NCBI GenBank assembly: GCA_963995525.1
Contig: OZ023212.1
Span: 10,580,229-10,644,228 of the forward strand
DNA length: 64,000 bases
Origin: Escarpia spicata
Taxonomy: Eukaryota > Annelida > Polychaeta > Sabellida > Siboglinidae
Direction of reading: 5' to 3'
The position numbers and the translations under genes are program-made. Under the pieces are notes generated by a model, which did not search any database, was not told where the DNA came from, and saw only the letters and a program-made list of their open reading frames with translations. Below are positions 11,613-25,400 of this stretch, one piece after another. How positions within the stretch are numbered: position 1 is the first letter of the stretch; each line of letters begins with the position of its first letter.

Positions 11613-12180
11613 AAAAATATAAAAATTTAGATACGGCCTGAAACACCAACCCGCATAGATGCGCGCCATGCTAAATCCTAGCGATGCTACCTGCGGTGAC
11701 CTCACAACAAACGCTAGGTGACACAACAAACTGTGCAGAAAATGTACAAAAAACCATAACCAAAAGGGGCCTTCAAAAGTGTGACGGAGGGGGTTAAAAA
11801 AAATGGTTTAATATCAGGACTTTTTTTAGATTATTAATTTAAATTGGGAATAAATAAAAACTTGCATTTAATCACCTTACTAAATTTCATTTAAAAAACT
11901 GACAAATACATTATCAGATGTAAAGCACATTTTAATATTGTCATTCCCACCTAAGCTTGTAAAGATTAAACTGCAGTTAAACACGGTGATTGTAGCTACA
12001 TGGTTGGTAATATTTCTTTAACAGCTGCCAGGTATAACTCTATCTAGATATCCATCCACCCGTCATGTGGACAGGCTGAGTTCATTTTGAATGGGTGGAA
12101 ATTTGGGGAGCAAAAATGTTGTATATATTATTAACTCTCACTCCTATTTATTTGTCCATTATGCTTTAAAAATGTGTGGC
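11613..12180. other. Intergenic, contains one dispersed direct repeat
   Basis: A block of about 44 bp at about 11972-12017 (GTGATTGTAGCTACATGGTT at its core) recurs nearly unchanged at about 15920-15963. Otherwise nothing is recognised. Confidence 0.5.
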
Positions 12181-12185
12181 CCACA

Positions 12186-12310
12186 TTTGTTTGTAAATGT
12201 TTTATGCGTTCACGTTTCAACTAGCTTACCAGGTTGGTTAACAATGTCAGAAATAAATCCTAGCCATTTTCATTCCATCTGATATTGTGTCAGTGTCTTG
12301 CGTAAATGGG
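12186..12310 (+). repeat. Local repeat, uninterrupted copy
   Basis: The blocks ACATTTGTTTGTAAATGTTT and CAATGTCAGAAATAAATCC with ATTTTCATTCCATCTG occur here close together. The same blocks occur at 12935 and 13666 but separated by about 700 bp of LINE sequence. Confidence 0.65.
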
Positions 12311-12970
12311 TGTATGAAGTTAGACTTCATACTGAGCTTTACATGAGGTGGTGACACTGCTAATATAAGCCATCCTACTGTGGGGGAGTGCACTCTGACC
12401 TGGCCATAGTCCATCATCTAGATTGTCCACATAATTACTGCTGTTGCACAATAAGTGCGTAGTAGTTTGCTAGCCAACCAGTGTAGCGCAGAAGGACCAC
12501 ATGATTCGCACAAGGGATAATTTCAGCACACAAGAATTCAGGTTGTGTAGTGTTTAGACGTGTTCCATTGCTTTAATATCAAGAAATGCATCTCCTCCTC
12601 CCCCCGATGCACCTACCGTTTAAACGTTAAAGATAGAATTTGTATTATTGTTCTAGTGGGGTTTTAGGTTGCATACCCATATTGGGTATGCGACAACATT
12701 GGACACTTTTCCCTGTTTGTCAGTTGTACATTGTGAGAAGTGGGCGGAATCCCCCCCATGCATATTATCTTACTTTGTAGTAGTTAAAAAACTGTTATAT
12801 TGATACAATTGTTGTACCATGTGACTTGTATTTCATAGTTCTATCTTGGTAAGTTACTGTTCATACCCATAATGTGGGCCTGTTGTAACGATATGTTTAG
12901 GTAAATTAGGTAATGTCTGAAGACCTATTGGCCTACATTTGTTTGTAAATATTTTATGCTTCCATGCTGG

Positions 12971-13665
12971 TTATCAGTATGCAGGCACGCCAGTGTATAT
13001 CGCGTCACTGCTACATCGTTACGCACCACGCAGGACCCTACGCTCTGGCGGTGGTCTGCTTTTGAATGTTCCACGCGTAACCCTAGAACGTTATGGTCGC
13101 CGGGCATTTGCATGTGCTGGGCCGACATTGTGGAACTCTCTGCCTCTGGAATTACGCGCGATTGAGAACACTAGACAGTTTGGAAAATTATTGAAGACAT
13201 TTCTGTTCTCAAACTAATATGGCCAGACATAATTTAACCTTTACTTTATTCATGCATATAGTTTTAATACATTTTTAGTCTTATTTATCTCAGGGTCACA
13301 TTTTAGTATCTAATCAAATTATTTAATGTAAATTAGGCTTTTATTTTATTTATTTTGTATTTATTTATATATATATTTTTATTATATATATATTTTTTCC
13401 AGTAGGTTCAGCTGTTCAGCACTTTTGCTAATCGTTTATTTTATCATTGCATTTACCCGTAATTTTACTATACTTAGGCTTATGTATATATGCATACACT
13501 ATATACTAGGATATTGTTTGCTAATTTAATTTATTTTCTTATTTGTTCTCTTAAAAGTGTTTTTATGCTTCTTATATGATTGGCAATTTGTAAACACCCG
13601 TGAACGGGGGTCATTAGTCCCGGATTTGATGGTGTATAAATAAAGTTTATTATTATTATTATTAT
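12971..13665 (+). mobile_element. CR1/L2-like LINE 3' end inserted in a local repeat
   Basis: The frame at 12971-13217 reads as the C-terminal end of a CR1/L2-type reverse transcriptase: SLLHRYAPRRTLRS, ERYGRRAFACAGPTLWNSLP and FGKLLKTFLF. It is followed by an AT-rich 3' UTR and an (ATT)n tail ending at about 13665. Flanking blocks match the two halves of the repeat copy at 12186-12310, so this looks like a 5'-truncated insertion into a second copy of that repeat. Confidence 0.8.
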
Positions 13666-13740
13666 CAATGTCAGAAATCAATCCTGGCCATTTTCATTCC
13701 ATCTGGTGTAGTGTTGGTGCCTTGCGTTAACTTCATATCT
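13666..13740 (+). repeat. Local repeat, right half of interrupted copy
   Basis: CAATGTCAGAAATCAATCC and CATTTTCATTCCATCTGG match 12242-12310. The left half of the same copy is at about 12935-12970. Confidence 0.6.
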
Positions 13741-16085
13741 ACCTGGATATTTTTAGACAGGAAAAAAATTTGATGCTGCATAAAGGCCAGCTGCTAGGGA
13801 TTTTGTGTATTTGGGGTCCAAGATCTTGACTACGAGACATCAAGGCCATGGTTCTAGGTACAAGTAATCTTATGCATGAGTCATGTGTTTACCAAGCTAC
13901 ATACACTGCATGGACAATGCCATGGTCAAGGTTGGCTGCATGCCTTCATTGCCAGGCATGGTGCAATATAGATCAATAGAAACAGCCCAGTCAGCTCCAT
14001 GTATCCTGTGCTGGGAGTGGCCAGGTCTGTCACATGTTGGTGAGGTACTGACACACGTACAGCGTACATAGGCTCCTGCATACATGCTGGGACAAATCTA
14101 GCTGGACACTAGCGAGTTAGCTGGACATAGCGAGTGACCACCTGGATACAAGCAGTGGTCAACTTGAAGCTCTGTGGACAAGGTTTGTCGGGGTGTGTAT
14201 GCATGTTTTCTGGCCCGTGTTAATTGTGTGTTATGTCCTACTTGAAGTAGGTGGGGTACAGAGGGTGGGGTCTGCTGATATATGTGCCGGGTAAATATAC
14301 ACTGTAATTACTTTTCATGTTTAGATAAAGTGCTGACTTGCAAACTGCGTTAATACTTTGTCTGTCGGTCAGTACTTTTTAATAAACATGCGCAACATAT
14401 TTATTAATGTTATTGTATAATAGCAACTGATGAGAAAAAGGGCACTGATATGTATTGACATGAAATGATTGTGTCAAGCACAGTACATTTCAGTTAGTGT
14501 TAGTGCTAAAAACTGGAATGTTTATTCAACAGCACATATAATCATGCTAAATAAATAAACAGTTTTGCAAGTTATATGTTCACCTCTACAGAGGTGGTAA
14601 CCTTTTTAGAAATGACATCATTTTGTATGACACTGCCTCTGACTAAGAGGCAGCTGACTATCATATATTCATTTATCCCCAAGTGAGACTTATAGTGTGC
14701 TTAAGCATTCATCTAGGTCACACATTCAGGGGCAATGGCTGAGATATATTCATGTCTTCAGTCCGTGTGCTGTATAATATGGCACCAGGATTTTAATCAA
14801 AGATTAGCAGTTTCTGACCCCTGTCGGTTATACAGTAAACAAATCAAGAAAAACATTGGCGGTGTAACTCATATGCGTTGGAACGTGGTGAATATTTGAG
14901 GGCTCCAAAACCCTTGATGCTCTAAAAAACTTCAATTGTACCCCCATAGAAATGTTGAGGCTACCTATATGAAGCCCCCAGCAAAAATATTGGGGACCCG
15001 AATCACCTGATTGCGTAAACCTCCATAATCAAGTGTCAAATAATCACAGCAATGCCGGCCCCAAACTGCTAATTTTACACAATAGGGATAACTTGCAAAT
15101 GTATTAAGTGCAACAACCCTTCACAACAATATTATGACTATTAACCATGTGTGGGTCACACTTACAGCTAACACCTGTAAAGATGTTTGTGCATGTTGGT
15201 TTTAAATCTCTTGTTACAGCTGTTAAATGGACCTCAGCAGCTAGTTTGAAAATGGCAGGGTAACGAGACCTGCCATTAATGAGGCTTTGAACCATCCGTG
15301 TGGTTATATGCGTACACTGGTTAATGGAGGAAGACCAAAAAAGTATTTATGGGATATTATACACTAAACAATCATTTTTTTTAATTACAAAAGGCACCTG
15401 GATGTTCTGGAGATAGTTACCTAGGTACAACCTTGTTGCGGTAATAGCACAATAATGTAGCACAAATCTGCCTTGTCTATTTTGGTTGCGGTGTGCTTTC
15501 ACCAAGCTGCCTGGGACTGGTTATATACACAGGTGTGTTCATGCTGTGTGTATATTTCACTGCCTATCAAATGTAATGCTTCACTGCACATGCATGGCAC
15601 AGCCTGGAGCGAACTCCTACATGTCTCCAGGCATTACAATACTTCCTCTTTCTATGTATTAGTGTCATTTACAGGTAAAATGGCAGCGTGAATAGAAGTT
15701 ATTGGGTAGGCAATCACATTTAAGGGTGTGGTTGGTTCCCCCCCACCTTTGCTGTTTATGTTGAGTTATGTATTCAAATTATATAGGCTAATGCACATCA
15801 TTTACACAATGTATATATATATATGTATTATATGGATTAAATATATTTGTTGGCTGAATACAAAGCTCTGATACAAACTTATATCTGCCTTGTTACCTAC
15901 AGCAAACGAGTCATGATTCCGTTAAACATGGTGATTGTAGCTACATGGTTGGTAATATTTCTTGGTAACTCCTATGCATTAACAAGAAGCCTTGTCCCAT
16001 GTAAATATACTATATGATTAATATATACATACACAAATTGACAGAATTGATCATCTGGTAAAATATTGAGAAATGAAATATTTGT
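13741..16085. other. Intergenic, nothing recognised
   Basis: No gene is seen. Short open frames here (for example at 13883, 15104 and 15473) lack recognisable motifs. The second copy of the ~44-bp dispersed repeat lies at 15920-15963. The MVP promoter and any untranslated first exon should lie here or further upstream, but I cannot place them. Confidence 0.45.
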
Positions 16086-16089
16086 TATA

Positions 16090-16355
16090 ATTTATTATTT
16101 TGTTAGTGAACACAAACAACTGTGTCCCACATGCAAGGCGTCACTGGGGTGACCAGTCATTTCGCGTGGCAGCCCCAATACTATGGAAGTTGCTGCCTGC
16201 CCCGCAGCATCTCACATCAGCAACAGTATCGTATGCTGCGTTTAAATCTAACCTTCAGACTTACCTGTTTTCCAGAACATTTTGTACGTCGCCGTGAGCA
16301 GCGATTGTTGGAACGGCGCATTACAAATGTCACAATTCGATTTGATTTGATTTAT
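16090..16355 (+). mobile_element. CR1/L2-like LINE 3' fragment next to MVP
   Basis: The residues RRHWGDQSFRVAAPILWKLL and FKSNLQTYLFSRTF match the last part of a CR1/L2-type reverse transcriptase. They are followed by a (GATTT)n-like tail at about 16338-16355. The fragment ends about 30 bp before a good splice acceptor and about 65 bp before the MVP start codon. Confidence 0.75.
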
Positions 16356-16384
16356 TTTAATCGGTCATTCATTTTGGTTTCCAG

Positions 16385-16420
16385 AAACTTAGAATATAGA
16401 CACAAGGCAGACCTGCAAAG
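16385..16420 (+). other. MVP: Predicted 5' UTR part of the first MVP coding exon
   Basis: A pyrimidine-rich stretch ending TTTGGTTTCCAG at 16384 is a good 3' splice site. It precedes 36 bp of likely untranslated leader and the ATG. A non-coding first exon upstream is inferred, not seen. Confidence 0.5.
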
Positions 16421-19400
16421 ATGACTTCGAAGAAACTGCTGTCCAACTGTGACGATACGTTGTTTCGTATCCCGCCCTATCATTACTTGCATGAACTAGA
16501 CCAGAACTCAAATTGCACAAGTCTTCAGGTGGGACCCCAGACCTTCATTCGACAGGACCATGTCCGGTAAGTATGGTCCGCCACAACCAGGTCACATGCT
16601 TCTTATTAACATCAGTGTACGGCGATTTTCATTGGTTGTTTTTTGGCATGCCAAAATGTACAGTGCAACATTCTTTATATGTTGTAAAACTTTATTTTGT
16701 CTATATCTTATTTTATCAAAAAATATGTATATTCCCATATATATAAGATGAAGATCACAGCAGTAAGATGTTTTGTGTAGATCCTTAGATTATTGAAATT
16801 ATATTAAATTAATAAGTAATAAATGTTTGGTCGTAAAATAGTCATTTAGTTATATGAAACATAACTTGAATGCTTGACCACGTGAAAATGTGTATTGCAG
16901 AAGAGATTTATCTCTAAAGTGTAAAGACATGATATGTAAGACATTTGATGCTACGTATGTGATAAAATGTCACCACACACTGTTAACACACTATGTACTA
17001 TTGTTCTATTGTCCTATTTTGGAAACAGGTACAAATCAATACCGGTATATAAAAATGAGGAAGAATGTTACTTAATCATAAAATATCAGGTGCATGGGCC
17101 CAGATGCTAGACAAATGCCCATTCTGTGATACCACTAAGCAATAAGCAACTGACCATGCTGGTTTTAGGGTCATCTTGGGGCCCGAGAAGATGATCACCA
17201 TTCCGCCACGTCACTACTGCATCATTGAGAACCCAGTGATCCGGAACAAGGATGCGCAGGTGTTGTTTGACACGTCCGGTCAAGTGCGACTGCTTCATGC
17301 GGACCAGGAGATCCGTCTCGCTCAGGACCCCTTCCCCCTCTACCCCGGGGAGGTGCTCAAGCAGGGGGTCACTGCCCTCAAGGTGGTGCCAGCCAACACT
17401 GCCCTCCGCTTGAGAGCTGTCTTTGACTTCGAGGACAAGAACGGAGAGAAGAGAACGGCAGGAGACCAGTGGCTGTTTGAGGGACCAGGTGAGTTGGGCT
17501 GTGGAGGTGGTTTAAAGGGCCGTGTGGCTGTGGATGATGTTGTTCAAATGTCTGTGAGGCTGTGGATGTTCAAAGACTCAGATGGCTGTGGATGATGTTC
17601 AAAGGTCTGTGTGGGTGTTGCTGTTGTTCAAAGGGTCATGATGGGTGTTACTTTTGTTCAGAGGATCATGGTGGCTGTTGCTCTTGTTGAGAGGGTCATG
17701 ATGGGTGTTGCTATTGTTGAGAGGGTCGTGATGGGTGTTGCTGTTGTTGAGAGGGTCGTGGTGTGTGTTGCTGTTGTTGAGAGGGTCATGGTGTGTGTTG
17801 CTGTTGTTCAGAAGGTCATGGAGGGTGTTGCTGTTTTCCAAGGTGCCTCATGATGTGTGTTGCTGTTGCCCAATGGGTAATGATGGGTGTTGCTGTTGTT
17901 CAGAGGGTCACGATAGGTGTTGCTGTTGTTCAGAGGGTCATGGTGGGTGTTGCTGTTGTTCAGAGGGTCATGATGGGTATTGCTGTTGTTCAGAGGGTCA
18001 TGCTGTTCTGTTCAAAGGGTGGGTGTTGCTGTTGTTCACAGTGCTGGGTGGGTGTTGCTGTTATTCAATGGGCTGGATGGGTGTTGCTGTTGTTCAAAGG
18101 GCTGGGTGGGTGTTGCTGTTGTTCAAAGGGCTGGATGGGTGTTGCTGTTGTTCAAAGGGCTGGGTGGGTGTTGCTGTTGTTCAAAGGGCTGGATGGGTGT
18201 TGCTGTTGTTCAAAGGGCTGGGTGGGTGTTGTTGTTGTTCACAGTGCTGGGTGGGTGTTGCTGTTGTTCAAAGGGCAGGATGGGTGTTGCTGTTGTTCAA
18301 AGGGCTGGGTGGGTGTTGCTGTTGTTCAAAGGGCTGGGTGGGTGTGCCTCTGGATGTTGTTCAAAAGGAACAGATGGGTGCGCCATCTCTCAGCACCTCT
18401 TCCTGATCTATCCATCTACCCATGTCTCCCAGTTTTGGGGTTCGACTGCAATATGCAATAAGCTTGCCTTCATATCTTTGTATAATAATAATAATCTTAA
18501 CATGTCACATTTTCACCCAAGTATAACAACATTTAGTCTTTGTTTGTTATTATTATTATCAAAAATAGATAAGCGAGCGAAAAATGAACAACTCGGGACA
18601 TGTCCAAAATCTCTCAGTTCAGTGGTCGCTAGCAAACTTACGGTTCATCCGATCCGAAAAATCTTGGTACCGTTTGAAAGATTACACCTTCTGTTATTCT
18701 AGCACATACGTGGTTTCCCGATAATAATTCCTACAAGAACCTTCACACATATCTGCAATCATGTTGTTTCCAGTCTTTTACACACCAGCGAACCAACTTG
18801 TTTCGTCGACAAAGTTCACCCATCTACCGATAGGAGCGTAAATTGTAATTTGCATAGGTTTCAGACATGCGTATACTGGACCACTCAGTTTCTGCCTTAC
18901 GCAAGCATAATATGCAGTTTTCACCAACATTTTTTGAAATTGTATCAATATTATTAATCAGAACCACTTATTGCATTAATGGAATGCAAACGAAACGTAA
19001 AATAAGTTGTTTTAGTTAAATACTTACAATATTCGTAAGACTTCACTTCACGCGCCAAACGGAAGCACTCGGTTTCTGCCTCATCGTGTTCAAAATCATC
19101 ACTGTTCGTTAACATTCCTGTGATGATTAGGGTGAATAGTTGCTTACAATTTTGTCCGCCAAATTTTAATATTACGGTTGTTTACATCACCGTCACCCAC
19201 ATGGTGCACTGTAGTCACGTGGTCTGCGTTCGCTATCAAAATATATGTCAAAAACCTGTTTGCCTCGTTTTAATTTGAGACAAATAATTTTGTTGCAAGT
19301 TTGTAGACATCCTTTGCTCATTGTGTCCGATATATCAGACTAAAGATGTATTTAATACGAGATCCAGCTATATAATTGTAATGAGGCAGAAACTCAGATA

Positions 19401-22400
19401 GGGCAGAAACCGAGTAGGTGATTATACTTCATAAGTTCTTGTTTTCATGCTATTTAGACTCCACCCACTTTGCAGACGACATAAACACAAGTAAACAAAC
19501 TGTCTGTCAACGTCCGGCGATCGCTAATGTAATGCCAACATTCGGTGAAATTTAATCTATCTTTTTTGACATGCAAAAATGGGTGGAGCTTAACATGTAA
19601 ACATCAACTGCTGAGATCGACCATGTGCGATGCCATAGCAACGCAGCGGTGATTGACAGGAAATGTGCAGTTTCGCCGACAGATGGCGAAGAATACCCGA
19701 CGCTAACATCGTTTGCCGAGTTCAAGCAGATGAAAACAACCACATTTCAGATAAACACAATGGTGAAAATATACTTTAACATGATCAACCGTGCTATTTA
19801 CTACGTAGATGAAAAGGTAATCTTTCAAACGGTACCAAGATTTTTGGGATTGGATGAATCGTAAGTTTGCTAGCGACCGCTGAATTGAGTGATTTTGGAC
19901 ATGTCCCGAGTTGGTTCATTTTTCGCTCGCTTATCTATTTTTGTTATTATTTATAGTTTAGTTGATTGTGAACACTACTGAACAGTATTTTACTTGGGAT
20001 TTTAATGCACAAATAAAATTATTTGATTATAAAGACTGCTGAACAGCATTTTATTTTATAAATAAAGTCATAAAAGTTATAACTTCCTGTGTTGTCTTCT
20101 CAGAGTGTAATGCTGCCCCCTCTGTTAAAGGCTTCTATCTGTCCATCTGTCAGTCTGATTCAGATCTTTGCTTGACTTTGTTTACCTTTAATTAATTTCC
20201 CCCTACCAATATGGTTGCAGGCACCTATATCCCACGCAAGGAGGTGGTCGTGGACGAGACGATCCGTGCGACGGTTGTGCGCCCCAACCAGGCAATCAAG
20301 CTTAGGGCGAGTAAAGAGTGTCTGGACAAGGAGGGGGTGGCGAGGGTGACAGGGGAGGAGTGGCTGTGGAAGAAGACGGGGGCGTATTTACCGGGGGCAT
20401 ATGAGGAGGTCGTCGAACTCGTCAATGCCTACGTGCTCACGGAGAAGGTATGATCTTGATCTTGTCATTAAGCAAAGTTTGTTATAATTATGTTGTTGTT
20501 AATTGTTTCATAATTTTTTTTTATATTCGCACATGATTTAGCCAATCATTAATCAGGTTTTGTTATATTTAGATTTGTAGCATGTGAACAGAAGTATGAA
20601 TAATAATTTTATTTTAACAAATTATAAAGTTAATTTAGTGTAATTTTTTCTTTGAATTTTAGTGGATTTATTCAAAAACAGCTGAGTTTGTTTGATGATT
20701 TCACCAAAACTAAATAAAGAGATTGTACAAATGAGCTAGCATGCCATGGTGGATCACATCTGCACAAGAAAAGTTTGTTTTAATAAAAAAAATTATTGAA
20801 TGATTGAGCTTTTTATTAGAATCAAGCACCATATTGGTTGGGGTGCTTACAGCTTAATCATCTGGCAGAAAGAAGTGTTCAGTGATTCATTGATTATAAT
20901 TTTTTGTCAAAGCAAGAGTTGCATTTTATGTGTTTGTTTTTCCCCCGTTTAGAAAGCGATGCACTTGAGGTCACTGCGCACTTTCACTGATGACTTTGGA
21001 GTAGTGAGAAAGAACGGAGAGGAATGGCTCATTAAAATGTCAGACACAGAAATGCACATTCCAAGTGTCTATGAGGAGGTGAGTTGTTAAAAACTTTCTC
21101 AAATCATTATGGGTCAAGTTTATTACTTCTGGTCTATAAGCTATGCATGTTAACTTGTTTGTAGTTAAACATTAACCTGTTTGGCAGATGCCTGAATCTC
21201 TGTCAAGCACGTGTTCCGTTTTAACATTTTGGTTCTGTTAGGATTCCATCAATGTGAAAACACTTATTTTCACATGAGCATCTATGATGTCATGACTCTA
21301 ACATGTGACAACAGGTGTCACTGCAATATCTACTTCCTGTTGCAGGTTGTGGGTGTGATTCCCATCACGACTCTCACCAATCGGCAGTACTGTGTCATCT
21401 TGGACCCGGTCGACAAGGAGGGTCACCCCCAGTTGGGGCGTAAGAAACTGGTCAAAGGGGAGAAGTCGTTTTTCATTATGCCCTGCGAGAAACTGGAGAA
21501 GGGCATCCAGAACATCTACGTGCTTGGGGAGGAGGAGGGGCTCATTCTGAGGGCATGCGAAACCTTCAAGGACGGGGTAAGTTTTTGTCTCCCTGTGTTG
21601 TAGACTTGCCAGGTTGTACTGATTTTTTACAGATAAAATACAGATTTTTGGGAGGAATAGAGGCGGGTATCCAGGTTTAATACCATTGTTGTTATCCTCT
21701 TGTTTCTCCGTCATCATGGGTGAGGCCGACCTCGATTTTGTTCTTTGATTTCAGTTATCTTTTTTCTCCTTTTCCCTCACTGATCTTGCACTGCTCTCTC
21801 CATCAACTGTCTCCATTCCCCCCGCCTTTCACTCTCCACTCATCTTCCAATCTCCAAGTCTCTCTTTACACTCTCCTATTGCAGTCTAGGTCTTCATCGC
21901 CTCCTTTTCCCCTCCACTCTCCGGGCATCTCTGCCAGCCGTTCTCCTCCCATTTTCTCCACATGCCCAGCCCACTTCAGTCGACCCCTCACCAGCTTCTT
22001 AAAGCTTTCTGATTTGCTTCAAATTTAAAAAATCTTTCTAAAGTACGAACTTTTCTTGTATTCGTCAAACAAGTATAAAATGAATGATAAACTAGCTTAT
22101 ATCAGTCGAAGATGCAGGCAGATTTCCCACAAAACACTGCAGATTAATTCAACTATAAAATTGTCTTAAACTATACCTACCTTCCATAAAAACGTCAAGA
22201 AGTATCTGTCCAAAATTGCATATCCACAATAAATCTTTAATGGTCAGTTCCCCTAATGATGACTAATGCACGTCACTACTGCCTAATGATCTACTGCCTA
22301 ATGATTCTTGTTTGTTGCTCCTTTGAGGTACCTGAGGATGTAGACGCAACAGAGGTTCGCCATTATTACAATTATTACTTCTTGAAGGCATTTCATAGGA

Positions 22401-25400
22401 AGCCGAGTAATTGGTGGAAAATCTGCTAATTCACACTTGGTTGATCAGTGCACTGTATAAATAAAATTACACACAAAAAGTTTAAACTATTATAAGTTGT
22501 ACAGTACAGTACAATTAAAATTCACAAATAAATACATTATAAATAAATAAAAAAACAGTTTTTATTTGTCAGTTTTGTGTTTGTCAAGACATTGATATAA
22601 CAATGATTTTGACCCTCAGTGAAGTTGGCTCATTGCATTTAGCCTACATTAAATTTGGCCCAATGATTTGTGTCTGGTACGAACCCTAAAACTGTTAAAA
22701 ACAGCTCATGCAATAGAGAAATAAAAAATGAAGGTGTTACATTTTTTCGGAGGGTTCATAGGTGAACCTCTGAAAATGTGATGTCTGAGGTGCAAGCCTT
22801 CTAGGAGGAAAACGTTAACATATTTCCACGTATACATATATTACATGCACTGGCTTGATTATACTTGCATCATTTTTTGGACGGCATATCCGAGTGTGTT
22901 CGAGATGAACACTCTCCACTACATTATTTTGACTTATTTATGATAGTTAACGTTATTTTACCAATAATTTTATCACATACTATTTTATAAAAAATGTTTT
23001 ACTAAATTATTAAATTACTTATTATTATTAATCATATATATATATATGTATACATTTATTTATTGATTAGTATTATTGATATATAATTTTTGTGCTGTAG
23101 TAGTGTTTTAACATTCTTATTACTATCACCTAATATATTGATTTAGACCATTTTAATGCTGTTTTTTATTTTAAATTAGTCTTATTATGAGTACCGGGTA
23201 GTAATTTTAATACATTATTATTTTTAAAATTCTACATTATTTTATGTATTTTAACATATTGTGAAGCGCTATGAAAAAATATCGATCTGGTGCTGTTTCA
23301 AATAAATATATTCTATTATGTCCCATAGGCGATCGAGAGGAAGCCAGGCGATCGGTGGATGATCCGTGGTCCAACGGAGTACGTCCCCTCAGTCGAGGTG
23401 GAGGTGTTGACAAGGCAGAAAGCAATCCCATTGGACGAGAATGAGGGCATCTACGTGCGCAACATCAAGACGGGCAAAGTTCGGGCAATCACGGGCGAGA
23501 CCTACATGTTGAACCAGGATGAAGAACAGTGGTCCAAGGAGCTACTCCCGGGGGTGGAATCCCTCTTGGAGATGGAGAGAGATGCCCTGGCAGACCGCGC
23601 CCTCCGTGGCAAGGCGGGGGGCGATACCAAGGCACGAGACAAGACAAAGGTCGTGACCTTCCGTGTGCCCCACAATGCAGCGGTGCAGATCTACGATTAC
23701 AAAGAGAAAAAGGCTCGGTAGGTGTCTTAGGTACAATCAGAACTTTTGTGTTTACTGCTGTTTATATGTTTCAGTATTAAAATCAAATGTAACAAATGTT
23801 TTCAAGTTGGTAATAATTAGCTAAATATCATTGTCAGATTCAGCTTTTAGTGGACCTGATACTAATGTAATATTTATAACTTACAACGAAACTTGCATTT
23901 GTTATTAAAAATACAAAGAGTTCAAAAGTCAAATTTTCTATAAAAATACTGTTCATAATCGTATACAAATGAAACAGATTTCTTGACCAGTTAGGAATTT
24001 ACCAAATGAAATACAGATGTGTAAAATCTATATATATCAGATATTAGTTGTGGCAGGAGTCATGTGATACGTTAAAGGGAGATTTTACTTTTGATTTTAC
24101 ATTAGATTTTATCATAAAATCATGTTATACATGTTATAAACTATACATATTATAGCGAACCGACCGCCAAAGTGTGTTTAATGAAAATAAATGTGTTGAA
24201 ATTGAAACTGATACTCAGAGGTCGCGTACCAAACGTGATTTATTGTTTGAGTATCTGTTCTAATAATAATAATTATGTATTTATTAAGCGTTAAATCCCT
24301 CTTAACGGATCGACGCACTGTACAGCAAAGTAAATGTATATTAAAAATGCAGAAATAAATAAATCGTTGAATAAAAATATTTTTAAAAATATATAAAATA
24401 AACATGTTCTGTTCTGCTCCAGCGTTGTGTTTGGGCCGGAGCTGGTCATGCTCTACCCAGAGGAGCAGTTCACACAGCTGGCGCTCTCTGGTGGCAAGCC
24501 AAAGAAGCCCAACATGATCCGGTCTCTGTGCCTACTGCTCGGCCCTGATTTCTGCACCGACGTGATCACTGTGGAAACGGCCGACCACGCCAGGCTGCAA
24601 CTTCAGCTCTCATACAACTGGTAATTCCTGATTCTGTCTTAGTGTTGGTCACGTATGTATCAGTTGACAAAGTCCCAATAAATGTTTTATGCTTAGCCAC
24701 TGTCAATGACGGTTTGGTCATCACCACGTGTCGCAGGGAAAATAAATTGCTACCGTAACGCCACCTGTTGTCACTGCATTGGCATGGTGGTTTGAACGCA
24801 ATGCGTTTTGGGGAATTACACCTTGGCAACGTATGTTATGTACTTTGAGTTGTGTCACTTTATATCATTATAAGACTAGGCATTATTTTTGTGTTGATCA
24901 GATTAAAGCGGATAGATATCGTCTCCCTGTTGTTAGTTGTCTTGGCAGGTTTTTGTTTGTAAACAATTTTATTTTAATACTGAAGTCTATATGTTTATGA
25001 GTCTTAATTGTTTATAATTGCACATTATTAATTCTTCTTGTCATTGTTGCTTTTCCATTGTTGCATTTTGTTATCATTTCACAAAAATGTTGAAGACTTG
25101 TTTTTTGAAAAAATACAGGTATTCTCACAGCATTAGCATATCAAGATCTGTTTGCATGTGCAAAGGAAAAACACAGTCTTATTTGTGTAAACATTTTTGT
25201 GTGCAGGCATTTTGACACAGTGGGCATTGAGAAGTCAGCTGAAACTGCGGCACAGTTGTTCAGTGTGCCTGACTTCGTTGGTGACGCATGCAAGGCGATC
25301 GCGTCACGCGTGCGAGGTGCTGTAGCCAGTGTACAGTTCGACGACTTCCACAAGGTAAGGTTTCAAGTTTGTTCATTCAGATATTCTCCATTGGCAGCTA

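Noticed and set aside
11292..11729. 145-codon minus-strand frame
   Set aside because: Spans the repeated 115-bp units; the translated pattern repeats accordingly and has no known motif.
17611..18702. Overlapping frames on both strands in MVP intron 2 (CCCSKGWVG or HHDPLNNSN types)
   Set aside because: Artefacts of the 29/30-bp minisatellite in all frames.
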